The notes beneath the pieces are model-generated. The model saw only the letters and a list, made by a program, of their open reading frames with translations, ran no database searches and was not told the DNA's origin. A program made the translations under genes and the position numbers. Below, one piece after another: positions 8,581 through 16,771 of a stretch of DNA of 33,536 nt (positions are counted from its first letter, which is position 1; each line of letters begins with the position of its first letter). The DNA comes from Ilumatobacteraceae bacterium (GTDB taxonomy: Bacteria > Actinomycetota > Acidimicrobiia > Acidimicrobiales > Ilumatobacteraceae), in contig JAEMRY010000005.1 in assembly GCA_016463105.1 (NCBI GenBank), forward strand, positions 1 to 33,536, read 5' to 3'.

Positions 8581-9655
8581 CAAGATCATCGCGATGAATT
8601 ACTTCTTGCGAAATACCTTCAGCCAGTTCGCGACTGTTTAAGCCTGCACTGGCACCAGCCTGCACAGCAGTAACGCCAGACATTCCGCGCGCGATAACCG
8701 CACCACTCAAATCGTGCACTTCAATCGTGTCACCAGCCAAGAAGTCGCCTGTAACAGTCGTGACACCGGCATGCAGAAGCGAGACATTGCGCCGAGCCAG
8801 CGCATCACGTGCACCGTCGTCAACAGTCACTGAACCAGTTGGTTGCGCCGCAAATGCAATCCAAAGTTTGCGTGCAGACAACTCGCGCTCGCGAGGCAGA
8901 AACTGAGTACCAGCGCCGCTCACTGAGTTCAGTGCATCTACAACGACATTTTGACGTTGTGCCGACGCGATCACTGTGCGCACACCAGACCATGAAGCAA
9001 TTCGAGCCGCCGCAAGTTTTGAGGCCATTCCCCCACTGCCGCGCGTGTTTGCAGAACTGCCGGCACGAACAGAAAGTAGTTCGTCATCAGCCTTAACAGT
9101 TTCGATAAAAGTTGCTTTTGGATCAATATTTGGGTCAGCGGTATACAAGCCTTTTAAGTCTGTGAGCAAAATTAAAACATCGGCCGAAACGCTGTGCGCA
9201 ACGAGTGCCGCAATTCGATCGTTATCACCGAAACGAATTTCATCACTGGCTATTGCATCATTTTCGTTGATTACCGGCACGCAACCCAACTCAAGTAGCC
9301 GTACAAGAGTTTGTCGAGCATGCAGATATTGATGGCGATCAATGAAATCATTTGGAACTAACAACACCTGCGCGCCAACAAGTTCATGGCGGTCTAATTG
9401 AACGTTGTACTCCTGCATCAAACGACTCTGGCCAGCAGCAGCCAAGGCCTGCAGAGTCGGCATATCTGTTGGTCGACGTCCAAGTTTGAGTGCAGCGACT
9501 CCGCCTGCCACTGCCCCTGACGTGACGATCAAAACTTCGTGATTTAATTTTCGCAATATTGCGACCTCATCGCATAATGCGCTCACCGCAGACGAGTTGA
9601 TATTGCCTTCTTGGGTCGTAATCGAAGATGTGCCGATTTTTAAGACAACGCGCAT
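8567..9655 (-). CDS. proB: glutamate 5-kinase with PUA domain
   Basis: MRVVLKIGTSSIT, VTSGAVAGG, PVINENDAIASDEIRFGDND, GSGGMASKLAAARIA; C-terminal PUA-like domain. Confidence 0.96.
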   Translation of the reverse strand: MRVVLKIGTSSITTQEGNINSSAVSALCDEVAILRKLNHEVLIVTSGAVAGGVAALKLGRRPTDMPTLQALAAAGQSRLMQEYNVQLDRHELVGAQVLLVPNDFIDRHQYLHARQTLVRLLELGCVPVINENDAIASDEIRFGDNDRIAALVAHSVSADVLILLTDLKGLYTADPNIDPKATFIETVKADDELLSVRAGSSANTRGSGGMASKLAAARIASWSGVRTVIASAQRQNVVVDALNSVSGAGTQFLPRERELSARKLWIAFAAQPTGSVTVDDGARDALARRNVSLLHAGVTTVTGDFLAGDTIEVHDLSGAVIARGMSGVTAVQAGASAGLNSRELAEGISQEVIHRDDLVILL

Positions 9656-9660
9656 ATCAA

Positions 9661-10908
9661 TTACTCCGGTGTGTAATCAAATGAAAATGTACCAATCCAA
9701 ACTACGGCGCCTTCAGTAGCACCTGCTCGTGCCAATAGACGCGGCACGCCGAGTCGGCCCATGCGGTCATCTATGTAGTTAAGTGCGTCGGCATTAGTTA
9801 CGTCGTTAAGTGCAATCGATCGCTCAATATCGCGACCGTGCAAACGAAATTCGTTGGCACTAATGCGCTCGACTCGAGTGCCCTGTGGTGCAGGACGAAA
9901 CGTAACAGGACCTTGTGGTGGTGGCTCTGTTGTGCGGGCTTGTGCAACAAGTGTCGCGAGTTTATTTAATACTTCGCGAACGCCGTCGCCAGTAACTGCC
10001 GACATTTTGTCACCATTCCAAGCAGCAAGCACTTCGCCAGGAGCCGAATCTGTTTTAGTTGCAACTACTAGCCGTGGGCGATCTAAAAGTTCAGGTTGAT
10101 ATGCCTTAAGTTCTCGCAATAAAACTTCTTCTTGTTCTTTTGGAGAAATTTCTTCCATTGAAACTAGATCAACAAGCACACACAAAACACGAGCACGCTC
10201 AATATGGCGCAAGAACTGATCGCCGAGACCTTTGCCCTCGCTTGCACCTTCGATGATTCCTGGAATGTCGGCAATCACGAACTCTGTTGTGTTATTTAAT
10301 CTCACGACACCAAGATGCGGCTCAAGTGTCGTAAATGGATAATTGGCGATTTTTGGTTTAGCCGCAGAAACTGAACTGATGAATGTGCTCTTGCCAGCAT
10401 TTGGAAATCCAACAAGCGCAACATCGGCCATTAATTTCATTTCGAGTTTGAGCCAGCGATCTAAACCGTGTTCACCTTGTTCGGCAAACTTTGGTGCGCG
10501 ACGACGATTAGACAAAAATCTCGCATTACCTCGACCGCCTTCGCCACCTTGTGCAGCCATCCAGCGTGAACCGTGTTGCGCAAGATCGGCAAGTGCGTCG
10601 CCTGTATACATATCTTTGACAACAGTGCCTTCTGGAACTCCGATCAATAATTCTTCACCGCGCCGACCGTGTAAATCTTTTCCCATTCCCGAAATTCCGT
10701 CTTGCGCGCGACGATGCGGGTGGTCACGAAAAGCAAGCAAACTGGCAACATTACGATCAGCTACAAGCCAGACAGAACCGCCATTGCCACCGTCGCCGCC
10801 GTTTGGTCCGCCATTAACAACTGGGCCTTCGCGACGAAAGCTGACGCAGCCACTACCGCCGTCACCACCGCGAACATTAAGTTGTGCTTCGTCAACAAAG
10901 GCGCTCAT
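9661..10908 (-). CDS. obg: Obg/CgtA GTPase
   Basis: Glycine-rich Obg fold (GGDGGSGCVSFRREG...GGPNGGDGGNGG), G-domain GFPNAGKSTFISSVSAAKPKIANYPFTTLEPHLGVV, DIPGIIEGA, C-terminal OCT-like domain. Confidence 0.97.
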   Translation of the reverse strand: MSAFVDEAQLNVRGGDGGSGCVSFRREGPVVNGGPNGGDGGNGGSVWLVADRNVASLLAFRDHPHRRAQDGISGMGKDLHGRRGEELLIGVPEGTVVKDMYTGDALADLAQHGSRWMAAQGGEGGRGNARFLSNRRRAPKFAEQGEHGLDRWLKLEMKLMADVALVGFPNAGKSTFISSVSAAKPKIANYPFTTLEPHLGVVRLNNTTEFVIADIPGIIEGASEGKGLGDQFLRHIERARVLCVLVDLVSMEEISPKEQEEVLLRELKAYQPELLDRPRLVVATKTDSAPGEVLAAWNGDKMSAVTGDGVREVLNKLATLVAQARTTEPPPQGPVTFRPAPQGTRVERISANEFRLHGRDIERSIALNDVTNADALNYIDDRMGRLGVPRLLARAGATEGAVVWIGTFSFDYTPE

Positions 10909-10980
10909 TTGTCTCCTGTTTGAGTCTGCAAGGCGAATGCAGGCTATTTAAGGCTACAAGCGACAACCAACGCTCACCCG

Positions 10981-12141
10981 TTGCCTAAAGTAGAGGCGAT
11001 GAGTGGCGGGATCAACGAGAAGTCGCGAAGTGAGTCTTGGGCCGAGACGATGCATGGCCATGCGGTCGACGAAACCATCGCAATTCGTCTGGCTCACGCT
11101 GATTCTTGGGCAGGCTCGGGTACGACTCACTTAGTCGAACGTCGCGAACGAGAAGAACGTGAAGATCAAAATTTGGCAGTTCATGCGACACGAAGTTTTG
11201 CTGCAGGCAATCGTGTAATCGACGAAGAACCAGACAAGTTTCGCACTTGTTTCGAACGAGATCGAGATCGAATTTTGCATGCGTCATCATTTCGCCGCTT
11301 GGCCGGCAAAACTCAAGTGTTTGTTTTCCCGCAAGATCACCAACGCACACGGCTAACGCACGCACTCGAAGTCGCACAAGTGGCGACATCTGTTTCACGG
11401 GCACTTGGCTTGAATGTTTCACTCACAGATGCGATCGCACTCGGCCACGACTGTGGACACGGACCAGGTGGTCATGCCAGCGAAGACGCTCTCTCACCTT
11501 TTGTTGAAGGTGGTTACGATCATGCCGTTTGGGGCGCCGACGTAACTCTCGTGCCACTTAATTTGTGCAGTGAAACCCTAGACGGAATCCGCAATCATTC
11601 GTGGTCGCGCCCCGCCCCGAAAACCCCAGAAGGAGAAGTCGTTTCATGGGCCGATCGAATTGCATATGTCTGTCATGACTTTGAAGATGCTGTTGCTGCA
11701 GGTGTTGTGACACCAGATCAGTTGCCTCAAGAAGTTCGTGCGCTCTGCGGCACACAACGCGATGAACAATTGCGAGCGTTTATCGGTTCGATGATCAGTG
11801 CTACAGCGAATACTGGTCGCATTGCGATGACTTCACAATGCGCTGATGCTCTTGCATCGTTTCGAAAATTTAACTACGAAAATATATACATGCGTAAAGA
11901 ATCTCGCGCTCAGGCTGAATCGGTAATCAAGTTGCTGCGAGCGCTGGTTGAGCACTATGTTGCGAATCCTAAAATTATGTTTAGCCCTGGCGAACGTGAA
12001 CTTTTTGACCCAAACAGCGCCGAAGCGACGAAGTTGGCCGTTACCTATGTTGGTGGCATGACAGATCGCTTTGCATGTCGTCAAGGAGTTGCGTTACTTA
12101 ACTGGCCCGAATCACAACTGCCGCAAGGCATCGGCACCTAA
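10981..12141 (+). CDS. HD-domain deoxyguanosinetriphosphate triphosphohydrolase-like protein
   Basis: FRRLAGKTQVFVFPQDHQRTRLTHALEVAQVATSVSRALGLN, GHDCGHGPGGHASEDAL, WADRIAYVCHDFEDA. Start may be ATG 10999 (preceded by AGAGG). Confidence 0.9.
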   Translation: MPKVEAMSGGINEKSRSESWAETMHGHAVDETIAIRLAHADSWAGSGTTHLVERREREEREDQNLAVHATRSFAAGNRVIDEEPDKFRTCFERDRDRILHASSFRRLAGKTQVFVFPQDHQRTRLTHALEVAQVATSVSRALGLNVSLTDAIALGHDCGHGPGGHASEDALSPFVEGGYDHAVWGADVTLVPLNLCSETLDGIRNHSWSRPAPKTPEGEVVSWADRIAYVCHDFEDAVAAGVVTPDQLPQEVRALCGTQRDEQLRAFIGSMISATANTGRIAMTSQCADALASFRKFNYENIYMRKESRAQAESVIKLLRALVEHYVANPKIMFSPGERELFDPNSAEATKLAVTYVGGMTDRFACRQGVALLNWPESQLPQGIGT

Positions 12142-12161
12142 TCTATGTTGGCGACAATCTC

Positions 12162-13106
12162 ATGACACAAAATATCTCGATGCAGAAAATGTGGATAGAC
12201 ACCGATACGGCATCCGATGACGCAGTCGCGTTGATCTTGGCACTCAAGAGCAAGACAACAAACGTGATCGGCATTTCGATTGTTGCGGGCAATGTGCCGA
12301 TCGAACTCGGCGTGCAGGCAGCGTTGTACACGCTCGAAATGTGCGGGGCGAAAACACCAGTTCATGTTGGCGCACACAAACCATTGGTACGCAATTTCGC
12401 TTCTGCGCAAAATGTTCATGGCACCGACGGCATGGGCGATATCGGACTCAAATTAAGTGGACGAGTGGCGACAACACAAGATGCAGTTCGCCAGATTATT
12501 GAAACTTTTAGATCAGCACCTGGAGAAATAGATCTCGTCACTCTTGGACCACTAACAAATATTGCACTTGTGCTTTCAATCGAACCAGATTTCGCCAAAT
12601 GGGTTCGCCGTTGCATAATCATGGGCGGCACCGGCGTTTTGCCGGGCAATGTAACTGTTGCATCTGAGTTCAATGTCTGGGCTGACCCCGAGGCCGCACG
12701 AATCGTGTTCGATTCACAACTACCGCTCGAAATGGTTGGTTGGGATGTCTCGGTGGCTGATGCAGTTATCTCAGACGAACTTGCCGCAGAGTTGAGTTCA
12801 TTGAGTGACCTCGGCAAATTCGCGATGTCGATTCAACGACAAGTGCGTGAGTTTTGTCGAACCGAAACCAAACTTGAGGGCTTTGACCTACCAGACCCGA
12901 TAGCAATGAGCGTTGCGCTCGACTCGACTATTGCAAGCCAAGAAATTCGCAAACATGTTCGTATTCACCTTGGTGAGGGTGACACTCGTGGCCAATCTCT
13001 AGTTGACCATCTAGAAGTACTCGGCAAAAATGCGAATTGCCGTGTGGTGTTGCGCGTCAACCGCGAACGGTTTGTTGCGATGCTGCGATCAGCGTTAACG
13101 AGCTAG
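12162..13106 (+). CDS. inosine/uridine-preferring nucleoside hydrolase family protein
   Basis: WIDTDTASDDAVALILAL (DTDxxxDD motif), VHVGAHKPL, GTDGMGD, LVTLGPLTNIAL, EFNVWADPEAA. Confidence 0.92.
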   Translation: MTQNISMQKMWIDTDTASDDAVALILALKSKTTNVIGISIVAGNVPIELGVQAALYTLEMCGAKTPVHVGAHKPLVRNFASAQNVHGTDGMGDIGLKLSGRVATTQDAVRQIIETFRSAPGEIDLVTLGPLTNIALVLSIEPDFAKWVRRCIIMGGTGVLPGNVTVASEFNVWADPEAARIVFDSQLPLEMVGWDVSVADAVISDELAAELSSLSDLGKFAMSIQRQVREFCRTETKLEGFDLPDPIAMSVALDSTIASQEIRKHVRIHLGEGDTRGQSLVDHLEVLGKNANCRVVLRVNRERFVAMLRSALTS

Positions 13107-13113
13107 TTAATAA

Positions 13114-13371
13114 TTAATTGCTAGCAGGATTAACGTCGACCACTTTGCGGCCACGACGTTCTGCGAATTTTACGTTTCCGTGCACAAGAGCGAACAATGT
13201 GTCATCGCTACCCTTGCCAACATTCTTGCCAGGATGAACTTTTGTTCCGCGCTGACGAATAAGAATTGTGCCGGCATTGATAAGTGTGCCGTCGAATACT
13301 TTTACACCGAGTCTTTGAGAGTTTGAGTCGCGGCCGTTTCGTGTTGAACCGCCACCTTTGGTTTTCGACAT
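13114..13371 (-). CDS. rpmA: 50S ribosomal protein L27
   Basis: [65 protein letters not shown]. Confidence 0.98.
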   Translation of the reverse strand: MSKTKGGGSTRNGRDSNSQRLGVKVFDGTLINAGTILIRQRGTKVHPGKNVGKGSDDTLFALVHGNVKFAERRGRKVVDVNPASN

Positions 13372-13374
13372 TAG

Positions 13375-13686
13375 TTAGCCTTTCGCAATCGAAGTAATTT
13401 CAACAAGGCTATAACGCTGACGGTGTCCGAAGCGACGGCGCTGATTAGTGCGGCGCTTGTACATGAAACCATCAATCTTTGCACCAGCAACTTCTCCGAG
13501 AACTTTGCCCTTGACCGAAGCCTTTGAGAGTTGATCTGGAGTTGCAAGAACCGTTTCGCCATCAACAAGCATGACGGGCGTGAAAGAAACTTCTGAGCCA
13601 GTCGCTACGCCCAACAGTTCAACCTGAACTTGCTGGCCTTTAGCGACCTTTTCTTGTTTTCCACCGGAGGCAATAATCGCGTACAT
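13375..13686 (-). CDS. rplU: 50S ribosomal protein L21
   Basis: MYAIIASGGKQEKVAKGQQVQVELL...MYKRRTNQRRRFGHRQRYSLVEITSI. Confidence 0.98.
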   Translation of the reverse strand: MYAIIASGGKQEKVAKGQQVQVELLGVATGSEVSFTPVMLVDGETVLATPDQLSKASVKGKVLGEVAGAKIDGFMYKRRTNQRRRFGHRQRYSLVEITSIAKG

Positions 13687-13751
13687 ATCGAAGAGAGATC
13701 CTATCTGTGTGATTAGTGAACTTGGGGTTGTTTGTTAACTGAATATTGCTA

Positions 13752-15422
13752 TTAATCAAGCATCGAATGGTCGACAATGACTCCTCGACCCTCACAAGTC
13801 GGGCAAGAGTCAACGAAATTGGTCAATAAACCTTCGCCGATTCGCTTACGGGTCATTTCAACTAGCCCTAGCTCAGAGATGTCAAACACCTGCGTGCGGG
13901 TCTTGTCTCGTGAAAGGGCTCCCTTGAAACGATCCAGAACCTTGCGACGATTTTCGCGGATCTCCATATCAATGAAGTCGATCACGATGATTCCACCGAT
14001 ATCGCGCAAGCGAAGTTGCCTGGCGATTTCATCAGCAGCCTCAATATTGTTACTGAATACAGTTTCTTCAAGATTGGTCTTGCCAACATTTTTGCCAGTA
14101 TTGACGTCAATAACCGTCAAAGCCTCGGTGTGTTCGATGACAAGTGAGCCGCCAGATGGTAACCAAACTTTTATATCAAGTGCTTTGTGAATTTGCTCAT
14201 GCACATGTTGGTTTTCAAATAACGATAAACCCTCAGCCTGAGTGTCATAGAACTCAACTCGATCTAAAAACTCTGGATTAAAGTCGCCGATGTACTGACG
14301 CACTTCTTCATACAGTTCACGCTCGTCGATGATGATTCCGCGATAGTCGCTGCTGAACTCTTCACGAATCACACGAACAGCAAGTGGTGGCTCACGATAA
14401 AGCAATGTCGGGCTGCTGGCCTTCTTTGATTTCTCTTTAATTTCTTCCCAAAGCGCGAGCAAACGTGTCATATCGGTGCGAAGTTCGTGCTCTGTTGCAT
14501 TCTCGGCTGCTGTTCGCACAATGATTCCGTGCTCATCTGGTTTAACGCGATCCAAAATTGACCGCAGTCTGCGTCGCTCGTCATCTGGGAGACGCTTTGA
14601 AATGCCATAGGTACGCGAGTCTGGGATTAGAACAACAAATCGTCCGGGCAAAGAAACTTCTTGCGTTAGGCGTCCACCCTTAGACCCGATTGGATTTTTG
14701 GTCACCTGACAAAGAATTAGTTGTCGCGCTTGCAAAACGTGCTCAATACGTGGCTCAGGACCTTGCTCAACAACATCTTCTTTGTCGAACTGCACATCGC
14801 CACGATATAAAACAGCATTTTTTGGAGTTCCAATATCTACGAATGCTGCTTCCATACCAGGCAGAACATTTTGCACGCGACCTAAATAAATATTTCCGTG
14901 AATTTGTTCGCTGTCGTCGGCTGGCCGACTGACGTAATGCTCAATCAGACTGCGACCTTCGAGCATCGCCACCTGCGTAAATTCTTTACGAGCCTGAACA
15001 ACCATCATGTATCGACCTAACGGACGACCATTGCGTTCTTTGCCACGACGACGCTCAATTAATTCGGCATCAGTCTCGACGACGACCGGAGAGTTAGGAC
15101 GCGAACTATCACGGTCGCCACCAGTTCGGCGACGGCGATTACGACCACCGCGGCGGTTGCGACGACCCGATTTCTCGCGATCTGGATTATCACCTGACTC
15201 GGATGACTCACCCGATTGGTTAGAATTTTTTTGACGGTTTCGCCTAATTGGATTCTCTTTTTTAGAAGTCGCCGGGGCCGAATCTGTCGGCTGGGCAACT
15301 GGCATTATTGGTGCAGGGCGTGTATCACCGATTTGGGGCTTGCGCACAAGCGCTGCCTCTGCGGCTTCAGGCGAAACTAATCGACCTTCTCGTGGGTGTT
15401 CTGGTAACTCAGGGGAACTCAT
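13752..15422 (-). CDS. ribonuclease E/G family protein
   Basis: GNIYLGRVQNVLPGMEAAFVDIG (S1), TVIDVNTGKNVGKTNLEETVFSNNIEAADEIARQLRLRDIGGIIVIDFIDM, C-terminal Zn-link-like CPTCEGRGVI; basic low-complexity N-terminal extension. Confidence 0.95.
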   Translation of the reverse strand: MSSPELPEHPREGRLVSPEAAEAALVRKPQIGDTRPAPIMPVAQPTDSAPATSKKENPIRRNRQKNSNQSGESSESGDNPDREKSGRRNRRGGRNRRRRTGGDRDSSRPNSPVVVETDAELIERRRGKERNGRPLGRYMMVVQARKEFTQVAMLEGRSLIEHYVSRPADDSEQIHGNIYLGRVQNVLPGMEAAFVDIGTPKNAVLYRGDVQFDKEDVVEQGPEPRIEHVLQARQLILCQVTKNPIGSKGGRLTQEVSLPGRFVVLIPDSRTYGISKRLPDDERRRLRSILDRVKPDEHGIIVRTAAENATEHELRTDMTRLLALWEEIKEKSKKASSPTLLYREPPLAVRVIREEFSSDYRGIIIDERELYEEVRQYIGDFNPEFLDRVEFYDTQAEGLSLFENQHVHEQIHKALDIKVWLPSGGSLVIEHTEALTVIDVNTGKNVGKTNLEETVFSNNIEAADEIARQLRLRDIGGIIVIDFIDMEIRENRRKVLDRFKGALSRDKTRTQVFDISELGLVEMTRKRIGEGLLTNFVDSCPTCEGRGVIVDHSMLD

Positions 15423-15446
15423 TAAACAAATCCTTCTAAATCTTCT

Positions 15447-15474
15447 AAAAAACGAACACCGCTAAGCGGGCTCG
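15447..15474 (-). terminator. Rho-independent terminator or attenuator hairpin just upstream of the RNase E/G gene
   Basis: Minus strand CGAGCCCGCTTAGCGGTGTTCGTTTTTT: 9-bp stem (one bulged T, one G-T), short loop, then six T; about 25 nt from the ATG. Confidence 0.75.
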
Positions 15475-15601
15475 TCAATCGCGCTTAAGCACTAACTCAG
15501 GAGACTGAGCGCACCTTCTTCACGAAAATCGAATGTGTGGGGCTTTCGCCCCGTAGTTACAGGCTACCCCGTGCTGATAGCTACGCCACGGATGTTCGAT
15601 T
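15475..15601 (-). ncRNA. candidate structured leader RNA of the RNase E/G gene (rodA-rne/rng intergenic)
   Basis: Minus strand: AATCGAA (15601-15595) pairs TTCGATT (15533-15527); inside lie CGTAG/CTACG and GGGGC-GAAA-GCCCC (15552-15539); further downstream CTCAG-TCTC-CTGAG; followed by the terminator. Confidence 0.55.
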
Positions 15602-16769
15602 AGCGAAAACGACGCATGTAAACGCTCTGCGACAGACCCATCAATAGACCACTCGATACGAGGTGTGAACCACCATAAGAAATAAACGGCAACGGCAAGC
15701 CGCTCACTGGCGTAAGCCCGATCGTCATTCCGATATTTTGAAAAACTTGAAACAACAGCATTGCAAAAATACCAGCAAGCAATAACTGATCAAACCGCGT
15801 GCGCGACAATCTCGAGATTGCCCAAAGTCGCCACAAAATCACACCAAAAATACCCAATACGACAAACCCGCCAACCATGCCAAACTGCTCGCCGATTGCA
15901 GAAAATGGAAAATCGCTGAACTGTACGGGGATGAATGCGCCGTTAGTTAGTGGTCCTTGCAAATAACCTTTGCCAAAAAACCCACCGCTAGAAACTGCTC
16001 GCTTTGCAAAACGAACCTGCAAAACAATTTTTTGTAGCGCTTCGTCATTTGAATCTTGATTGATGTATGCCTCAAGTCGGCGCAATTGATATTTATCTAC
16101 TACTCCAACTGCGGCAACTGCAACCGCCGAGACAATCGCCAACAGCGTAATTAGCACAATGTAACGACGTTTTGCGCCAGCGATTAATAAAATTCCTGCA
16201 ACACCAGCGACTAGCACCGAAGCCGAACCGAGATCTGGTTGCAGCAAGATCAAAATTACCGGAAATCCTAGAATTAAAAGCGAAACCGAAAACTGATGGT
16301 AATCAATTTTGTCATTTAAAGCATCAGCCGTATATGCGGCAATCAAAATCAGCACCGCAACTTTCATTAGTTCTGCTGGTTGTAAAGAAATTGGGCCAAG
16401 ATCGAACGACAAACGAGCACCGCGACGCACTGCGCCGGCAACCAACACAAGTATCAGCAGCACACTTGAACTAATAAACCAAAATACGGCTCGCTCACGA
16501 ACCCAATCGTGACCGATGGCCATAATCAACACCATTGCCAAACCAGCAACTATTAAAAATAAAACTTGGCGCTGAACATAGACGAACTGATCAAAACCTT
16601 GATTAATTAACCTTTGGCGAGTGGCCGAATAAACCGTAAATGCCCCAATAATGCTTTGCAGAGTTACGGCTACTAAAAGAATCAGATCGACGTTCTTCCA
16701 AACCGAAAGTATGTCGTAAGTTTGCCCTAACCACTTCGGCAGTTTTATAGACGTAAAAATTCTGAACAT
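15600..16769 (-). CDS. rodA: RodA, SEDS-family peptidoglycan glycosyltransferase
   Basis: SEDS membrane protein; QPDLGSASVL, GMTIGLTPVSGLPLPFISYGGSHLVSSGLLMGL; start ATG 16769 overlaps the mrdA stop. Confidence 0.93.
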   Translation of the reverse strand: MFRIFTSIKLPKWLGQTYDILSVWKNVDLILLVAVTLQSIIGAFTVYSATRQRLINQGFDQFVYVQRQVLFLIVAGLAMVLIMAIGHDWVRERAVFWFISSSVLLILVLVAGAVRRGARLSFDLGPISLQPAELMKVAVLILIAAYTADALNDKIDYHQFSVSLLILGFPVILILLQPDLGSASVLVAGVAGILLIAGAKRRYIVLITLLAIVSAVAVAAVGVVDKYQLRRLEAYINQDSNDEALQKIVLQVRFAKRAVSSGGFFGKGYLQGPLTNGAFIPVQFSDFPFSAIGEQFGMVGGFVVLGIFGVILWRLWAISRLSRTRFDQLLLAGIFAMLLFQVFQNIGMTIGLTPVSGLPLPFISYGGSHLVSSGLLMGLSQSVYMRRFR

Positions 16770-16771
16770 GG

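Noticed and set aside
10343-10951. 202-aa + strand ORF antisense to obg
   Set aside because: Pro/Ser-rich shadow of the Gly-rich obg codons; no independent evidence.
11012-11422. 136-aa minus-strand ORF inside the dGTPase-like gene
   Set aside because: Antisense to conserved HD-domain codons.
13687-13751. Possible structured ribosomal-protein leader upstream of rplU
   Set aside because: No convincing stem found by eye in the 65-nt gap between the RNase E/G stop and rplU.
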